A stretch of 62,844 nucleotides of DNA, taken from the NCBI GenBank assembly GCA_900314555.1, contig OMVQ01000101.1, forward strand, positions 1 to 62,844. Reading direction: 5' to 3'. The DNA comes from an uncultured Eubacteriales bacterium. GTDB lineage: Bacteria > Bacillota > Clostridia > Lachnospirales > Lachnospiraceae. Shown here piece after piece: positions 17,908-27,256 of the stretch (its first letter is position 1; each line of letters begins with the position of its first letter). The position numbers and the translations under genes were made by a program. The notes under the pieces are model-generated. The model ran no database searches, was not told the DNA's origin, and saw only the letters and a list, made by a program, of their open reading frames with translations.

Positions 17908-18876
17908 TTAATTATCATCTATTATTCCCTTTTTATGCATTATGTCAATCATAGCATTACTAACTAATTCCTTGTCATTGCCATACTCTTCATAATTCAT
18001 AAAAGTAACTTCTTTCTCACGTCTAAACCACGTAAGCTGGCGTTTTGCAAAACGTCTTGTATCTCTCTTAATTATCTCAACCGCTTCATCTAATGTATAT
18101 TCCCCATTAAGATATGCAACAATTTCCTTATAGCCTAAGCCCTGCATAGATACTAAGTCAGGCGAGTATCCTAAAGCTAACAGATGCTTAACCTCATTTA
18201 CAAGTCCCTGCTCAATCATTATATCTACTCGCTTATCTATTCTTTCATATAACACATCCCTTTGTCTGTTAAGTACAAAATAGACGAAATTATATGGTGA
18301 TTCCTTAGAAGCCTCTCTTGCATTATGAACGGAAATCTTTTCATGATTCACTTCAAAATACTCTAAGGCACGAATTACACGTTTTAAATTATTCTCATGT
18401 ATCGAATCAGCAGCTTCTTTATCTACCTCTTCTAAAAGCTTATGGACATAAGAATTGCCTTTTTCCTTAGCTAATTGTTCGTACTTCTTACGGATACTGT
18501 CATCTTTCTCTTCTTCGTCAGAGAATTCAATATCATAAAGTATACTCTGTATATAGAAGCCCGTTCCTCCTACGATTATCGGAACTTTACCTTTAGCATA
18601 TATTTCTTCCATAGCTTTCTTAGCCATTGTTTTAAACATATATACATTGAATTCTTCATCAGGATTAAGTTCGTCTACCAGATAATGCTTTATTCCATCC
18701 ATTTCCTCTTTAGTTATTTTAGCCGAACCTATATCCATATATTTATATACCTGTATCGAATCAGCACTTATAATTTCACCATTAATTTTCTTGGCAATAT
18801 CAATCGATATATCCGTCTTACCGACACCTGTCGGTCCTGTTATTATAACTAATGGTTTCTTATTTAGATTATTCAT
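17908..18876 (-). CDS. miaA: tRNA dimethylallyltransferase
   Basis: 322 aa. MiaA adds a dimethylallyl group to A37 of tRNAs reading UNN codons; MiaB (25624) then methylthiolates it. P-loop GPTGVGKT at 14-21, SADSIQVYKYMDIGSAK, VGGTGFYIQSIL and the C-terminal RQLTWFR are visible. The start is the ATG at 18876, with AGAGGA 9 nt upstream. A longer in-frame reading of 47 codons exists but is encoded by the inserted hairpin element (18880-19043) and is rejected. It is the third gene of mutS-mutL-miaA. Confidence 0.95.
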   Translation of the reverse strand: MNNLNKKPLVIITGPTGVGKTDISIDIAKKINGEIISADSIQVYKYMDIGSAKITKEEMDGIKHYLVDELNPDEEFNVYMFKTMAKKAMEEIYAKGKVPIIVGGTGFYIQSILYDIEFSDEEEKDDSIRKKYEQLAKEKGNSYVHKLLEEVDKEAADSIHENNLKRVIRALEYFEVNHEKISVHNAREASKESPYNFVYFVLNRQRDVLYERIDKRVDIMIEQGLVNEVKHLLALGYSPDLVSMQGLGYKEIVAYLNGEYTLDEAVEIIKRDTRRFAKRQLTWFRREKEVTFMNYEEYGNDKELVSNAMIDIMHKKGIIDDN

Positions 18877-18879
18877 TTT

Positions 18880-19043
18880 CACTAATCCTCTATTCTGAGC
18901 GACTTGTCGCAAAGAGGCAGTCAGAAATTCGCGTAGGCGATTTCTGACTTGCCATAAACAGCTATTTGTTTTCGCTCTGAAACAAATAGCTATGTGAAAG
19001 AATTGGTGCATCAGCACAAGTCTTTCACACTATCCTCTATTCT
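18880..19043 (-). repeat. Family A hairpin-array element, copy 1 (before miaA)
   Basis: Read on the minus strand, four hairpins follow one another: 19030-18994 (GTGTGAAAGA with TCTTTCAC), 18991-18960 (AGCTATTTGTTT with AAACAAATAGCT), 18948-18920 (GTCAGAAAT with ATTTCTGAC) and 18910-18899 (GCGACAAGTCGC). Imperfect direct repeats bracket it: CACTATCCTCTATTCT at 19028-19043 and CACTAATCCTCTATTCT at 18880-18896. The lower copy carries the miaA SD (AGAGGA). Only 6 bp separate it from the mutL stop, so the uninterrupted mutL-miaA gap would have been about 25-30 bp. No U-tract follows any stem. Confidence 0.85.
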
Positions 19044-19049
19044 ATTCTG

Positions 19050-21131
19050 TTACACTATTCTTTTGAATTTCTTCTCAATTTCATATTTACTCATTGATAT
19101 AATAGTAGGTCGTCCATGAGGACAATTATAAGGATTGTCTAATTGCAATAACTGTTCTATTAATGCATTAGCCTCTTCAACTGATAGGCGGTTATTACCC
19201 TTAACTGCTGCCTTACAGGACATTGAAGCAATCTTCTCTGTTATCAAATCTGACTTTAACTCTACTGAAGTCTCTGTAAGTGAATCAATAAGACTCATCA
19301 AGAGTTCTTTCTGTCCGATTGAATACAGGTTAGCAGGTACAGCACGTACAGCATAGTCCTTACCACCAAATGGCTCGATTTCATAGCCGAATCTTTCGAA
19401 TTCACCACTGAATCTGTTAAGTATATTTTCCTCTTCCATTGATAATGTAAGTATAATCGGGGGATTAATCTGCTGTGAGGTAATCTCTTTATTTTTAAAT
19501 GATTTCAAAGTTTTTTCATATAATACCTTTTCGTGTGCTGCATGCTGGTCAATTATATATAAGTTGTTATCATATTCAATAAGCCAGTAAGTATCGAAAA
19601 GCTGTCCTATCATTTTGTGCTTCTTACGTTCCTTTTCTGATAAGAAAACATTATCAAATAAATCTAACTGTTCTGCCTGCCCCTGCACTGGTGCTGCATT
19701 GTAATCATTTGAACTTTCAGCTACCTTAGATATATCTGCTGCATTATCATTTTCTGCAGCATATGAGACCTTTGTCATATCATCTAACATACTTCGTCTG
19801 ACTTCAAATGGTTCGGGTTCTCTTATATGTCTCTTAGACTGCTGTTTTTCTTCTGTTTTAATCACATTTTCAACATTCTCAATATTGTTTTTTTCAGAAA
19901 CTATATTGTTATTCGGAGTATTATTTCCAATACTTTGATTAACTTCAGTCTTTGTAGTGTTTATATCCGGCTTTGCGACATTTATAGTATTGCCGATGTT
20001 ATTTGTAGTGTTATTATCGGTATTATTATCATTACTATTGGTATTACCTGTATTACCGGTATTCCTGGCATTATTTGCAACTGTTTGTACGGGAATTTTC
20101 TTAGAATTACCTGAATCTGCCTCTGTTACCTCAGGGATTAATTCACGTCTGCTAAGTGCTGCCGAAATTGCATTATAGAAAATATTATATATATCCATTG
20201 GATTCTCAAAACGAATCTCCATTTTAGATGGATGAACATTGACATCTATAAGATGACTGTCTATCTGAAAATGTAATACACAGAATGGATAATTATGCTG
20301 CATCATGTATGGCTTATATGCTTCTTCAATTGCATTATTTATAATCTTACTCTTTATAAATCTGCCATTAATGAAATATACCATATTGTTTCTGTTACCT
20401 CTTGAGACAATCGGTTTACCAATATATCCCGTAAGATGCATATTCATTGCTGCATCGTCTATCTCTAATATATTTGTGGCAACATCACGTCCATATATAG
20501 AATAAATAATTTCCTTTAATTTATTATTACCTGATGTATGAAGTTTATTTTGATTATTGTTAATGAATCTTATAGAGACTTCCGGGTGTGAAAGGGCAAT
20601 TTTCTCTACTATGCTGCTTATATAAGAAGCCTCTGTTGTAGCTGATTTTAAGAATTTACGTCGTGCCGGCGTATTATAGAACAGATTTCTTATAATAAAT
20701 GTCGTTCCTGTAGGTGCACCAACTTCTTCAAGGCATTTTTCTTCTCCGCCCTCAATCACATATCTTATTCCTGTCAAATCAGATGGAGTCTTAGTAATAC
20801 ATTCTAACTGCGTAACGGCAGCAATACTTGATAATGCCTCACCACGAAATCCTAGTGAACTGGCACTTAATAAATCTTCTACATTTTTAATTTTACTTGT
20901 GGCATGTCTTAAAAAAGCATTTTTAATATCATCTTTTTCTATTCCCTGTCCATTATCCGTAATTCTGATAAATGAAATTCCGCCATCTTTTATCTCAACC
21001 GTAACCGCAGTTGCCTTGGCATCAATTGCATTTTCTAAGACTTCCTTGACAATTGATGATGGTCTGTCTACAACCTCTCCGGCTGCAATCTTATCTACAG
21101 TAGATTTATCAAGAACATTTATATGTGCCAT
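19050..21131 (-). CDS. mutL: DNA mismatch repair protein MutL
   Basis: 693 aa. The GHKL ATPase domain shows ENAIDAKA, DNGQGI, HATSKI, GFRGEALSSI and NTPARRKFLKS. The C-terminal domain has IIDQHAAHEKVLYE, matching the DQHA(X)2E(X)4E endonuclease motif, and CPHGRP, so this is a nicking MutL. Between them (about residues 345-425) is a linker very rich in Asn and Thr (NTGNTGNT, NNTDNNTTNN). MutL works with MutS, 43 nt upstream. SD GAGG precedes the ATG. The family A insert begins right after its stop. Confidence 0.96.
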   Translation of the reverse strand: MAHINVLDKSTVDKIAAGEVVDRPSSIVKEVLENAIDAKATAVTVEIKDGGISFIRITDNGQGIEKDDIKNAFLRHATSKIKNVEDLLSASSLGFRGEALSSIAAVTQLECITKTPSDLTGIRYVIEGGEEKCLEEVGAPTGTTFIIRNLFYNTPARRKFLKSATTEASYISSIVEKIALSHPEVSIRFINNNQNKLHTSGNNKLKEIIYSIYGRDVATNILEIDDAAMNMHLTGYIGKPIVSRGNRNNMVYFINGRFIKSKIINNAIEEAYKPYMMQHNYPFCVLHFQIDSHLIDVNVHPSKMEIRFENPMDIYNIFYNAISAALSRRELIPEVTEADSGNSKKIPVQTVANNARNTGNTGNTNSNDNNTDNNTTNNIGNTINVAKPDINTTKTEVNQSIGNNTPNNNIVSEKNNIENVENVIKTEEKQQSKRHIREPEPFEVRRSMLDDMTKVSYAAENDNAADISKVAESSNDYNAAPVQGQAEQLDLFDNVFLSEKERKKHKMIGQLFDTYWLIEYDNNLYIIDQHAAHEKVLYEKTLKSFKNKEITSQQINPPIILTLSMEEENILNRFSGEFERFGYEIEPFGGKDYAVRAVPANLYSIGQKELLMSLIDSLTETSVELKSDLITEKIASMSCKAAVKGNNRLSVEEANALIEQLLQLDNPYNCPHGRPTIISMSKYEIEKKFKRIV

Positions 21132-21174
21132 AGTTCACCTCATTCTTTCATTTCTAAACTTTAACAGCTATCTA

Positions 21175-23823
21175 TTACCAACGGTTCTTTAACTTATTTT
21201 GAAGTTTATATAATGTATTTAATGCATCCATAGGTGTCATATTAGATATGTCTAACTCTTTTAATTCATTTATAATATCATCATCTTTAACGGTATCAAA
21301 TAATGACATCTGGGTTGCATCTGTATCATCTTTAACAAATTGCTTATTCTTAATTGCCGGTTTAGAAGAAATCGCAATCTCTTTAGCCCTTGCACTTATG
21401 TCGGCATCTGATAATTCCATTGCAATCTCTTTAGCACGCGATATAACTGACTCTGGTATTCCTGCAAGTTTTGCAACCTGTATACCATAACTCTTATCAG
21501 CACCGCCTTTGACGATTTTTCTTAAGAATACTATATCATCGCCCTGTTCCTTAACAGCTATGCAATAGTTATTTACGCCTGCTAAAGTACCCTCTAATTC
21601 GGTAAGTTCATGATAATGTGTGGCAAATAATGTCTTTGCGCCTAAAAGCTTTGTATTGCTTATATGTTCAACTACAGCCCAGGCAATACTAAGTCCGTCA
21701 AATGTACTTGTACCTCGTCCTATTTCATCAAGGATAAGTAAACTGTTAGAAGTAGCATTTCTAAGAATATTAGCTACCTCTGTCATCTCCACCATAAATG
21801 TACTCTGTCCCGATGCCAAATCATCAGAAGCTCCGACTCTGGTAAAAATTCTGTCACAAATTCCGATATTGGCAGAGCTTGCAGGAACAAAGGAACCAAG
21901 CTGTGCCATTAATACAATTAATGCGGTCTGTCTCATATATGTAGATTTACCTGCCATATTAGGACCTGTTATTATCGAAATTCTGTTATTATGCTTATCT
22001 AAATAAGTGTCATTTTCAACAAACATTGAACCATTCATCATCTTTTCAACCACAGGATGACGACCGTTTTTAATATCAATAATGCCTTTTTCATTAATTG
22101 ATGGTCTGACGAAATTATTATGCTCTGCCACATATGCAAGCGATGCATATACATCAATCTTGGCAACTATTTTAGCTGTGTGTTTAATTCTTACGACTTC
22201 ATCAGCTATAGTATTTCTTATAAGGCAGAATTTATCATATTCAATAGCAGAAAGCTTCTCTTCTGCACCAAGGATTATATCCTCTAAATTCTTTAATTCA
22301 TCAGTGATATAACGCTCTGCATTAGCTAATGTCTGCTTTCTTGTATAATTATCAGGCACTAAGTCCTTAAACGAATTAGTAACCTCTATATAATATCCGA
22401 ATACCTTATTGTACTTAATCTTTAAACTCTTTATTCCGGTTCTTTCTTTTTCCTTTGCCTCTAAATCAGCAATCCAGTTCTTACCCTCTGTCTTGGCTTT
22501 TCTCAATTTATCGATTTCTTCTGAATATCCGTCCTTAATTATTCCACCCTCACGAATAGTTATAGGCGGCTCTTCCATAATTGAATCTCTGACAAGTTCG
22601 TATAAATCTTCAAGCACATCAAACTTATTATATAATTCAGATAATTCTTCTGATTTATATGATTTCATCTGATTTTTGATATGAGGTAATAACTCTAACG
22701 AATTTCTAAATGCTATTAAGTCTCTAGGATTAGCTGACTGATAAGAAATACGGCTTATTAATCTCTCTAAATCATATACAGGATTAAGATATTCCCTTAT
22801 CTCTTCTCTTGTTATTAAGTCATCATTAATCTCTTCGATGGCATCCTGACGTTTTATTATATCTTCTTTTTTAACAAGAGGCTGTTCTATATATTGTCTT
22901 AAGGTTCTTGCACCCATTGCTGTCTTAGTCTTATCAAGAACCCACAGAAGCGAGCCACGTTTCTGTTTCTCACGAAGTGTCTCCGTTAATTCAAGATTTC
23001 TTCTGGTAGATGTATCAATTATCATATATTTTCCTGTAGAATAAGGAGATATTGCAATAATATGTGACAATGATATCTTCTGAGTTTCAAGCAGGTATTT
23101 CATCAACGCACCTGCTGCAATTGTTCCTGTAGGATAATCATCAAGTCCTAATCCTGATAAATTCATTACGTGAAAATGGTCTTTTAAGGTATTTACACAC
23201 ATCTCTTCATCAAAATACCATGAATCTAATGTAAATATGCATATATTAAGTCTGTTCTTCAAATCATCAGCATCTATGCCAGTCAGATAAAATGGTGAAT
23301 TAACAACTATCTCCGATGGCATAAACTTATTAATTTCATCTAATAATGACCTTGTGGAATCGACCTCTGTTACCATAAAATCTCCGGTTGTAATATCAGT
23401 TATGGCAATTCCGAATTTATCATCAAGATATGATATACACATAAGATAATTATTCTTAGTCTCGTCCATTGATGAAGTATTAAGATTAGTTCCCGGAGTA
23501 ACCACTCTTATTACCTCACGTTTAACTAACCCCTTTGCTAACTTAGGATCTTCTACCTGTTCACCTATAGCTACTTTATATCCTTTTTCAACAAGTTTGC
23601 TCAAATATGTATCTACAGCATGATAAGGTATTCCGCACATAGGCGCACGTTCTTCAAGTCCGCAGTCCTTACCTGTAAGTGTTAATTCTAACTCTTTAGA
23701 AGCTAAGATTGCATCATCAAAAAACATCTCATAAAAGTCACCTAATCTGTAGAACAGAATACAGTCCTTATATTGCTCCTTTGTTTCCATATATTTTTGC
23801 ATCATTGGTGATAACTGCCCCAT
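21175..23823 (-). CDS. mutS: DNA mismatch recognition ATPase MutS
   Basis: 882 aa, full length. The mismatch-wedge motif is in YRLGDFYEMFFDDA near residue 30; the ATPase domain has TGPNMAGKSTYMRQTAL (Walker A), DEIGRGTSTFDG (Walker B) and FATHYHELTELE. The C-terminus (NELKELDISNMTPMDALNTL) is the dimer/tetramer tail. The SD GGAGG lies within the last codons (Gly-Gly) of the sulP gene, whose stop is one nucleotide from the ATG, so the two are likely translationally coupled. Confidence 0.97.
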   Translation of the reverse strand: MGQLSPMMQKYMETKEQYKDCILFYRLGDFYEMFFDDAILASKELELTLTGKDCGLEERAPMCGIPYHAVDTYLSKLVEKGYKVAIGEQVEDPKLAKGLVKREVIRVVTPGTNLNTSSMDETKNNYLMCISYLDDKFGIAITDITTGDFMVTEVDSTRSLLDEINKFMPSEIVVNSPFYLTGIDADDLKNRLNICIFTLDSWYFDEEMCVNTLKDHFHVMNLSGLGLDDYPTGTIAAGALMKYLLETQKISLSHIIAISPYSTGKYMIIDTSTRRNLELTETLREKQKRGSLLWVLDKTKTAMGARTLRQYIEQPLVKKEDIIKRQDAIEEINDDLITREEIREYLNPVYDLERLISRISYQSANPRDLIAFRNSLELLPHIKNQMKSYKSEELSELYNKFDVLEDLYELVRDSIMEEPPITIREGGIIKDGYSEEIDKLRKAKTEGKNWIADLEAKEKERTGIKSLKIKYNKVFGYYIEVTNSFKDLVPDNYTRKQTLANAERYITDELKNLEDIILGAEEKLSAIEYDKFCLIRNTIADEVVRIKHTAKIVAKIDVYASLAYVAEHNNFVRPSINEKGIIDIKNGRHPVVEKMMNGSMFVENDTYLDKHNNRISIITGPNMAGKSTYMRQTALIVLMAQLGSFVPASSANIGICDRIFTRVGASDDLASGQSTFMVEMTEVANILRNATSNSLLILDEIGRGTSTFDGLSIAWAVVEHISNTKLLGAKTLFATHYHELTELEGTLAGVNNYCIAVKEQGDDIVFLRKIVKGGADKSYGIQVAKLAGIPESVISRAKEIAMELSDADISARAKEIAISSKPAIKNKQFVKDDTDATQMSLFDTVKDDDIINELKELDISNMTPMDALNTLYKLQNKLKNRW

Positions 23824-23824
23824 G

Positions 23825-25495
23825 TCAACCTCCGTTTTTCGAATGTATTTCGTTTGCTCTTTCTATTGCCGCATCAATGTTTGGACAAATGTTCTCTTCT
23901 CCGACCATTTCTATAAAGCCTGCTTTCTCAAATACATGCATTGGCTGTTCATTAATGTGTGAGAGTATAAGTGTCATTCCATTTGCCTTACATGTTTTTA
24001 AGATATTTAAAAGTGTCTGATATGCAGTAACATCTAGTGCAGGCACGCCTCTCATTCTGATAATAAGTACATCTCCCTCAGTTTCAGATACAACTTCCAT
24101 AAATTTATCTGCCGCACCAAAGAACATCGGTCCGTTAATTTCAAATACGTGTGTTCCTTTTGGCACAACTTTTAAACCTATTGCATCTTCATCTTCTGTA
24201 TCTTCTTCATCTTCGTCTATATATTTCCAGCCATGTACATCTGTAACCTCTGACATTCTCTTCATAAATAACAGACAGGTTAAGACGATACCGACACCTA
24301 TTGCTACTACTAAATCAAATACTACTGTTAACACGAATGTTAAGACGAGTACAAGTATATCACTTTTTGGTGCTGTTTTGCATATATTGAGAAACTTTCT
24401 CCATTCACTCATATTATAGGCAACCATAAATAATATTGCTGCGATGCAAGGCATAGGAATAAGTGCTGCATATGGCATTAAAATTACTAATATAAGTGCA
24501 AGTGTTATGGAATGAACTATTCCCGCAATCGGAGTTCTACCTCCATTTTTAACATTCGCAGCAGTTCTTGCTATCGCACCTGTTGCAGGTATTCCACCGA
24601 AGAACGCACTACCGATATTACCTAAGCCCTGTGCCACAAGTTCAGCATTTGACTTATGCTTGCTTCCAATCATACCATCTGCAACCACACAGGAAAGAAG
24701 TGACTCAATAGCTGCAAGTATCGCTATTGTAAATGCATTAGGTAATAATAAACGTACCTTTGCAAATGTAAATGCAGGCATATTAAAATGTGGTAACTTT
24801 GATGAAATTGTATACAATGAACCAATTGTATTTACATCAAGTAATAATAATTTTACTGCCGCAGCAGTTACAATAATAGCTATTAATGATGGAGGTATTA
24901 TCTTATTAATCTTTGGCCATACTATTAATATTAATAATGCCACAAGACCTATTATTAAAGCTGATACATTAACAGTATTAATGCATCTTCCAATCATCTT
25001 AACTTTATCCATAGTCTCTATAAGAGGTTCTTTAGTCGGCTTAAATGTAAGTCCTAAGAAATCTTTAATCTGACCAATGAAAATAGTAACTGCAATACCA
25101 CTTGTAAAACCAGTAGTTATGGTAAGTGGTATGAATTTAATCAGACTTCCGAATTTGAATAATCCCATTAATACAAGAATAATACCTGCCATTATGGTAG
25201 CAATTATTAATCCGTCAATTCCCTCTGTAGCTACGATTCCTGCTACAATTGTTGCAAATGCCGCTGTTGGTCCTGCAATCTGGACACGGCTTCCACCGAA
25301 AAATGAGATGATGAAACCGGCAACTATCGCCGTATATAATCCCATTTCAGGAGTTACTCCTGATGCAAGCGCTAACGCAATCGATAATGGTAATGCAATA
25401 ATTGCAACAATTATGCCTGCCACTACGTCTTTAACAAACTGTTCTTTCGTATAATCTTTCATTACCGAAAATAATTTTGGTTTAATATAATTCAT
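23825..25495 (-). CDS. SulP-family anion permease with STAS domain
   Basis: 556 aa. About a dozen membrane helices make the SulP core (SGVTPEMGLYTAIVAG, GGSRVQIAGPTAAF, GIPATGAIARTAANVKNGGRTP), then a STAS domain at about 445-550 (FEINGPMFFGAADKF, VLIIRMRGVPALDVTAYQTL). It imports an anion such as sulfate or bicarbonate, or is a proton/sodium symporter of dicarboxylates; the substrate cannot be read from sequence. It is unusual company for mutS. No clear SD precedes the ATG; instead there is a purine-rich leader (25496-25623). Confidence 0.87.
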   Translation of the reverse strand: MNYIKPKLFSVMKDYTKEQFVKDVVAGIIVAIIALPLSIALALASGVTPEMGLYTAIVAGFIISFFGGSRVQIAGPTAAFATIVAGIVATEGIDGLIIATIMAGIILVLMGLFKFGSLIKFIPLTITTGFTSGIAVTIFIGQIKDFLGLTFKPTKEPLIETMDKVKMIGRCINTVNVSALIIGLVALLILIVWPKINKIIPPSLIAIIVTAAAVKLLLLDVNTIGSLYTISSKLPHFNMPAFTFAKVRLLLPNAFTIAILAAIESLLSCVVADGMIGSKHKSNAELVAQGLGNIGSAFFGGIPATGAIARTAANVKNGGRTPIAGIVHSITLALILVILMPYAALIPMPCIAAILFMVAYNMSEWRKFLNICKTAPKSDILVLVLTFVLTVVFDLVVAIGVGIVLTCLLFMKRMSEVTDVHGWKYIDEDEEDTEDEDAIGLKVVPKGTHVFEINGPMFFGAADKFMEVVSETEGDVLIIRMRGVPALDVTAYQTLLNILKTCKANGMTLILSHINEQPMHVFEKAGFIEMVGEENICPNIDAAIERANEIHSKNGG

Positions 25496-25623
25496 AACTT
25501 TTTCACAAACACTTTCTTTTCTTTTTCTTCTTTGTTCTTTTTATATTTTCTTTTTCTCTATTCTTTTCTTGTTACTTCTTTTTATTTCTTATTTCTTTCT
25601 TCTATTTCTATTCTTTTCCACTC
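25496..25623 (-). other. Purine-rich leader between miaB and sulP
   Basis: Over about 125 bp the minus strand is almost all A and G (plus strand TTTCTTTTC-like runs throughout). It contains no inverted repeat and no promoter I can identify. It may keep the mRNA before sulP unstructured, replacing a defined SD, or simply be low-complexity DNA. Confidence 0.6.
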
Positions 25624-27072
25624 TTATTCAACCATCGTACCGAAGTAATAAAAGCCCTTAGCTTCATCTAAGTGTACATTTACAATCTTACCGATTAAAT
25701 CTTCAGTTCCTTTAAAATGTACTGTCGTACTGTTACTTAATTTACCTGTAACTAATGAAGAATCGTGGTCATTTACTTCTTCAACTAATACTTCCATAGT
25801 CTCTCCAACATATTTACCTGTATTTTCATTAGAAATCTCCTGAACAACTTCTAATAATCTGTTAAATCTGTCCTTAACCACATCTTCAGGAACCTGATTC
25901 TCCATTTTAGCAGCAGGTGTACCTGTTCTCTTCGAATATATGAAAGTATATGCACTGTCATATCTTACTTTCTTAACTACATCTAAGGTCTCTAAGAAGT
26001 CCTCTTCTGTCTCTCCCGGAAAACCTACGATAATATCAGTAGATAATGCCATATCAGGAATTTCTCTTCTAATCTTTAATGCAAGGTCTAAGTATTTCTC
26101 CTTATCATAATGTCTGTTCATTATCTTAAGAATACGACTGCTTCCTGACTGCAATGGAAGATGTAACTGTCTGCATATCTTCTTTGAATTCTTCATAACT
26201 TCAATCAAATCGTCTGATAAATCTTTAGGATGTGAAGTCATAAATCTGATTCTCTCTAATCCATCTATTTCTTCTACACGTTTAAGAAGTTCTGCAAATG
26301 AAATGCCATTTTCTAAGTTCTTGCCATAAGAATTGACATTCTGTCCGAGTAACATTATTTCCACGACACCATCTGCAACTAACTTTTTAATCTCTTCTAT
26401 AATATCTTCAGGCTTTCTACTTCTTTCACGACCTCTGACATAAGGCACTATACAGTAACTGCAGAAGTTATTACAGCCAAACATAATATTTACGCCTGAT
26501 TTGAATGGATATTTACGGTCGATAGGAAGTTCTTCAACAATCTTATCTGTGTCCTTCCATATTTCAATAACACTGTTGCCGGTTGTGAATTTCTCATATA
26601 GAAGTTCCGCTAACTTAAATATATTATGTGTTCCAAATATGAGGTCAACAAAACGGTAGCTGCTTTTAATTTTCTCAACTACTGTTTCCTCCTGCATCAT
26701 ACAACCACATAATGAAATAATCATTTCAGGGTTCTTGTTCTTCAATTTCTTCAAATTACCAAGATGACCATACACTTTAAGGTTAGCATTTTCTCTGACG
26801 GTACAGGTATTATATAAGATAAAATCAGGTGCTTCATTTGAGGTAGTAAGCACATAGCCTATTGCTTCAAGAATACCTGTTAATTTCTCTGAATCTCTGG
26901 CATTCATCTGACAGCCAAATGTCTGAATCTGACAATAAAGAGGACGACCTAACATCTCGCTCTTCTTACGGATTATTTCTCTGCATTTTGCCATATAGTA
27001 ATATTGTCTTGCCGGCTCTTCTAATGGCGCCTCGGTTGATATATCTACTAAATCAAGGTTAATTTCGTTCAT
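25624..27072 (-). CDS. miaB: tRNA-2-methylthio-N6-dimethylallyladenosine synthase
   Basis: 482 aa radical-SAM methylthiotransferase. The N-terminal UPF0004 domain has QTFGCQMNARDSE and LCGCMMQEE cluster cysteines; the radical-SAM motif is CNNFCSYCIVPYVRGRE; the C-terminal TRAM domain covers about 410-480. It converts i6A37 to ms2i6A37, acting after MiaA (17908). The ~35-residue N-terminal extension before the first domain is normal for clostridial MiaB. AAAGGA precedes the ATG. It has its own consensus promoter (27228-27256) and a 150-nt leader. Confidence 0.95.
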   Translation of the reverse strand: MNEINLDLVDISTEAPLEEPARQYYYMAKCREIIRKKSEMLGRPLYCQIQTFGCQMNARDSEKLTGILEAIGYVLTTSNEAPDFILYNTCTVRENANLKVYGHLGNLKKLKNKNPEMIISLCGCMMQEETVVEKIKSSYRFVDLIFGTHNIFKLAELLYEKFTTGNSVIEIWKDTDKIVEELPIDRKYPFKSGVNIMFGCNNFCSYCIVPYVRGRERSRKPEDIIEEIKKLVADGVVEIMLLGQNVNSYGKNLENGISFAELLKRVEEIDGLERIRFMTSHPKDLSDDLIEVMKNSKKICRQLHLPLQSGSSRILKIMNRHYDKEKYLDLALKIRREIPDMALSTDIIVGFPGETEEDFLETLDVVKKVRYDSAYTFIYSKRTGTPAAKMENQVPEDVVKDRFNRLLEVVQEISNENTGKYVGETMEVLVEEVNDHDSSLVTGKLSNSTTVHFKGTEDLIGKIVNVHLDEAKGFYYFGTMVE

Positions 27073-27200
27073 AAGTAATCCTTTCGTATTAATTTCTTTA
27101 TAATGGCAGGAATAAAAGTGGGTTTATAGCTTATTATCCTGACATAATTTTATAATTATAATATAATCACAATCTGATATTATAATTGCTAAATCAGACC

Positions 27201-27222
27201 TTTAGGCGCACAAACGCCCAAA
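27201..27222 (-). promoter_or_regulatory. Hairpin near the 5' end of the miaB leader
   Basis: On the minus strand TTTGGGCG and CGCCTAAA pair over 8 bp (one G-U) around a 6-nt loop, starting about 6 nt after the -10 box of the promoter at 27228-27256. No T-run follows, so it is more likely a 5' transcript hairpin than a terminator of the preceding M14 gene. Further down, AATTATAATA/TATTATAATT could form another stem. Confidence 0.45.
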
Positions 27223-27227
27223 TTAGT

Positions 27228-27256
27228 ATTATATAGATTTAAAATATTATTGTCAA
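27228..27256 (-). promoter_or_regulatory. Consensus sigma-A promoter of miaB
   Basis: TTGACA (27256-27251) and TATAAT (27233-27228) are spaced exactly 17 nt on the minus strand, a perfect match to the housekeeping consensus. The TGA inside TTGACA is also the stop codon of the M14 carboxypeptidase gene. The predicted transcript would start about 150 nt before the miaB ATG and could read through sulP, mutS, mutL and miaA. Confidence 0.8.

Noticed and set aside
18877..19017. 47-codon N-terminal extension of MiaA
   Set aside because: It is encoded by the family A insert, lacks an SD, and the normal MiaA start has one (AGAGGA, 9 nt).
18880..19043. Family A elements as ordinary Rho-independent terminators
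   Set aside because: No stem is followed by a T-run, and they sit before start codons with the SD included; real terminators precede copies 3 and 4 separately.
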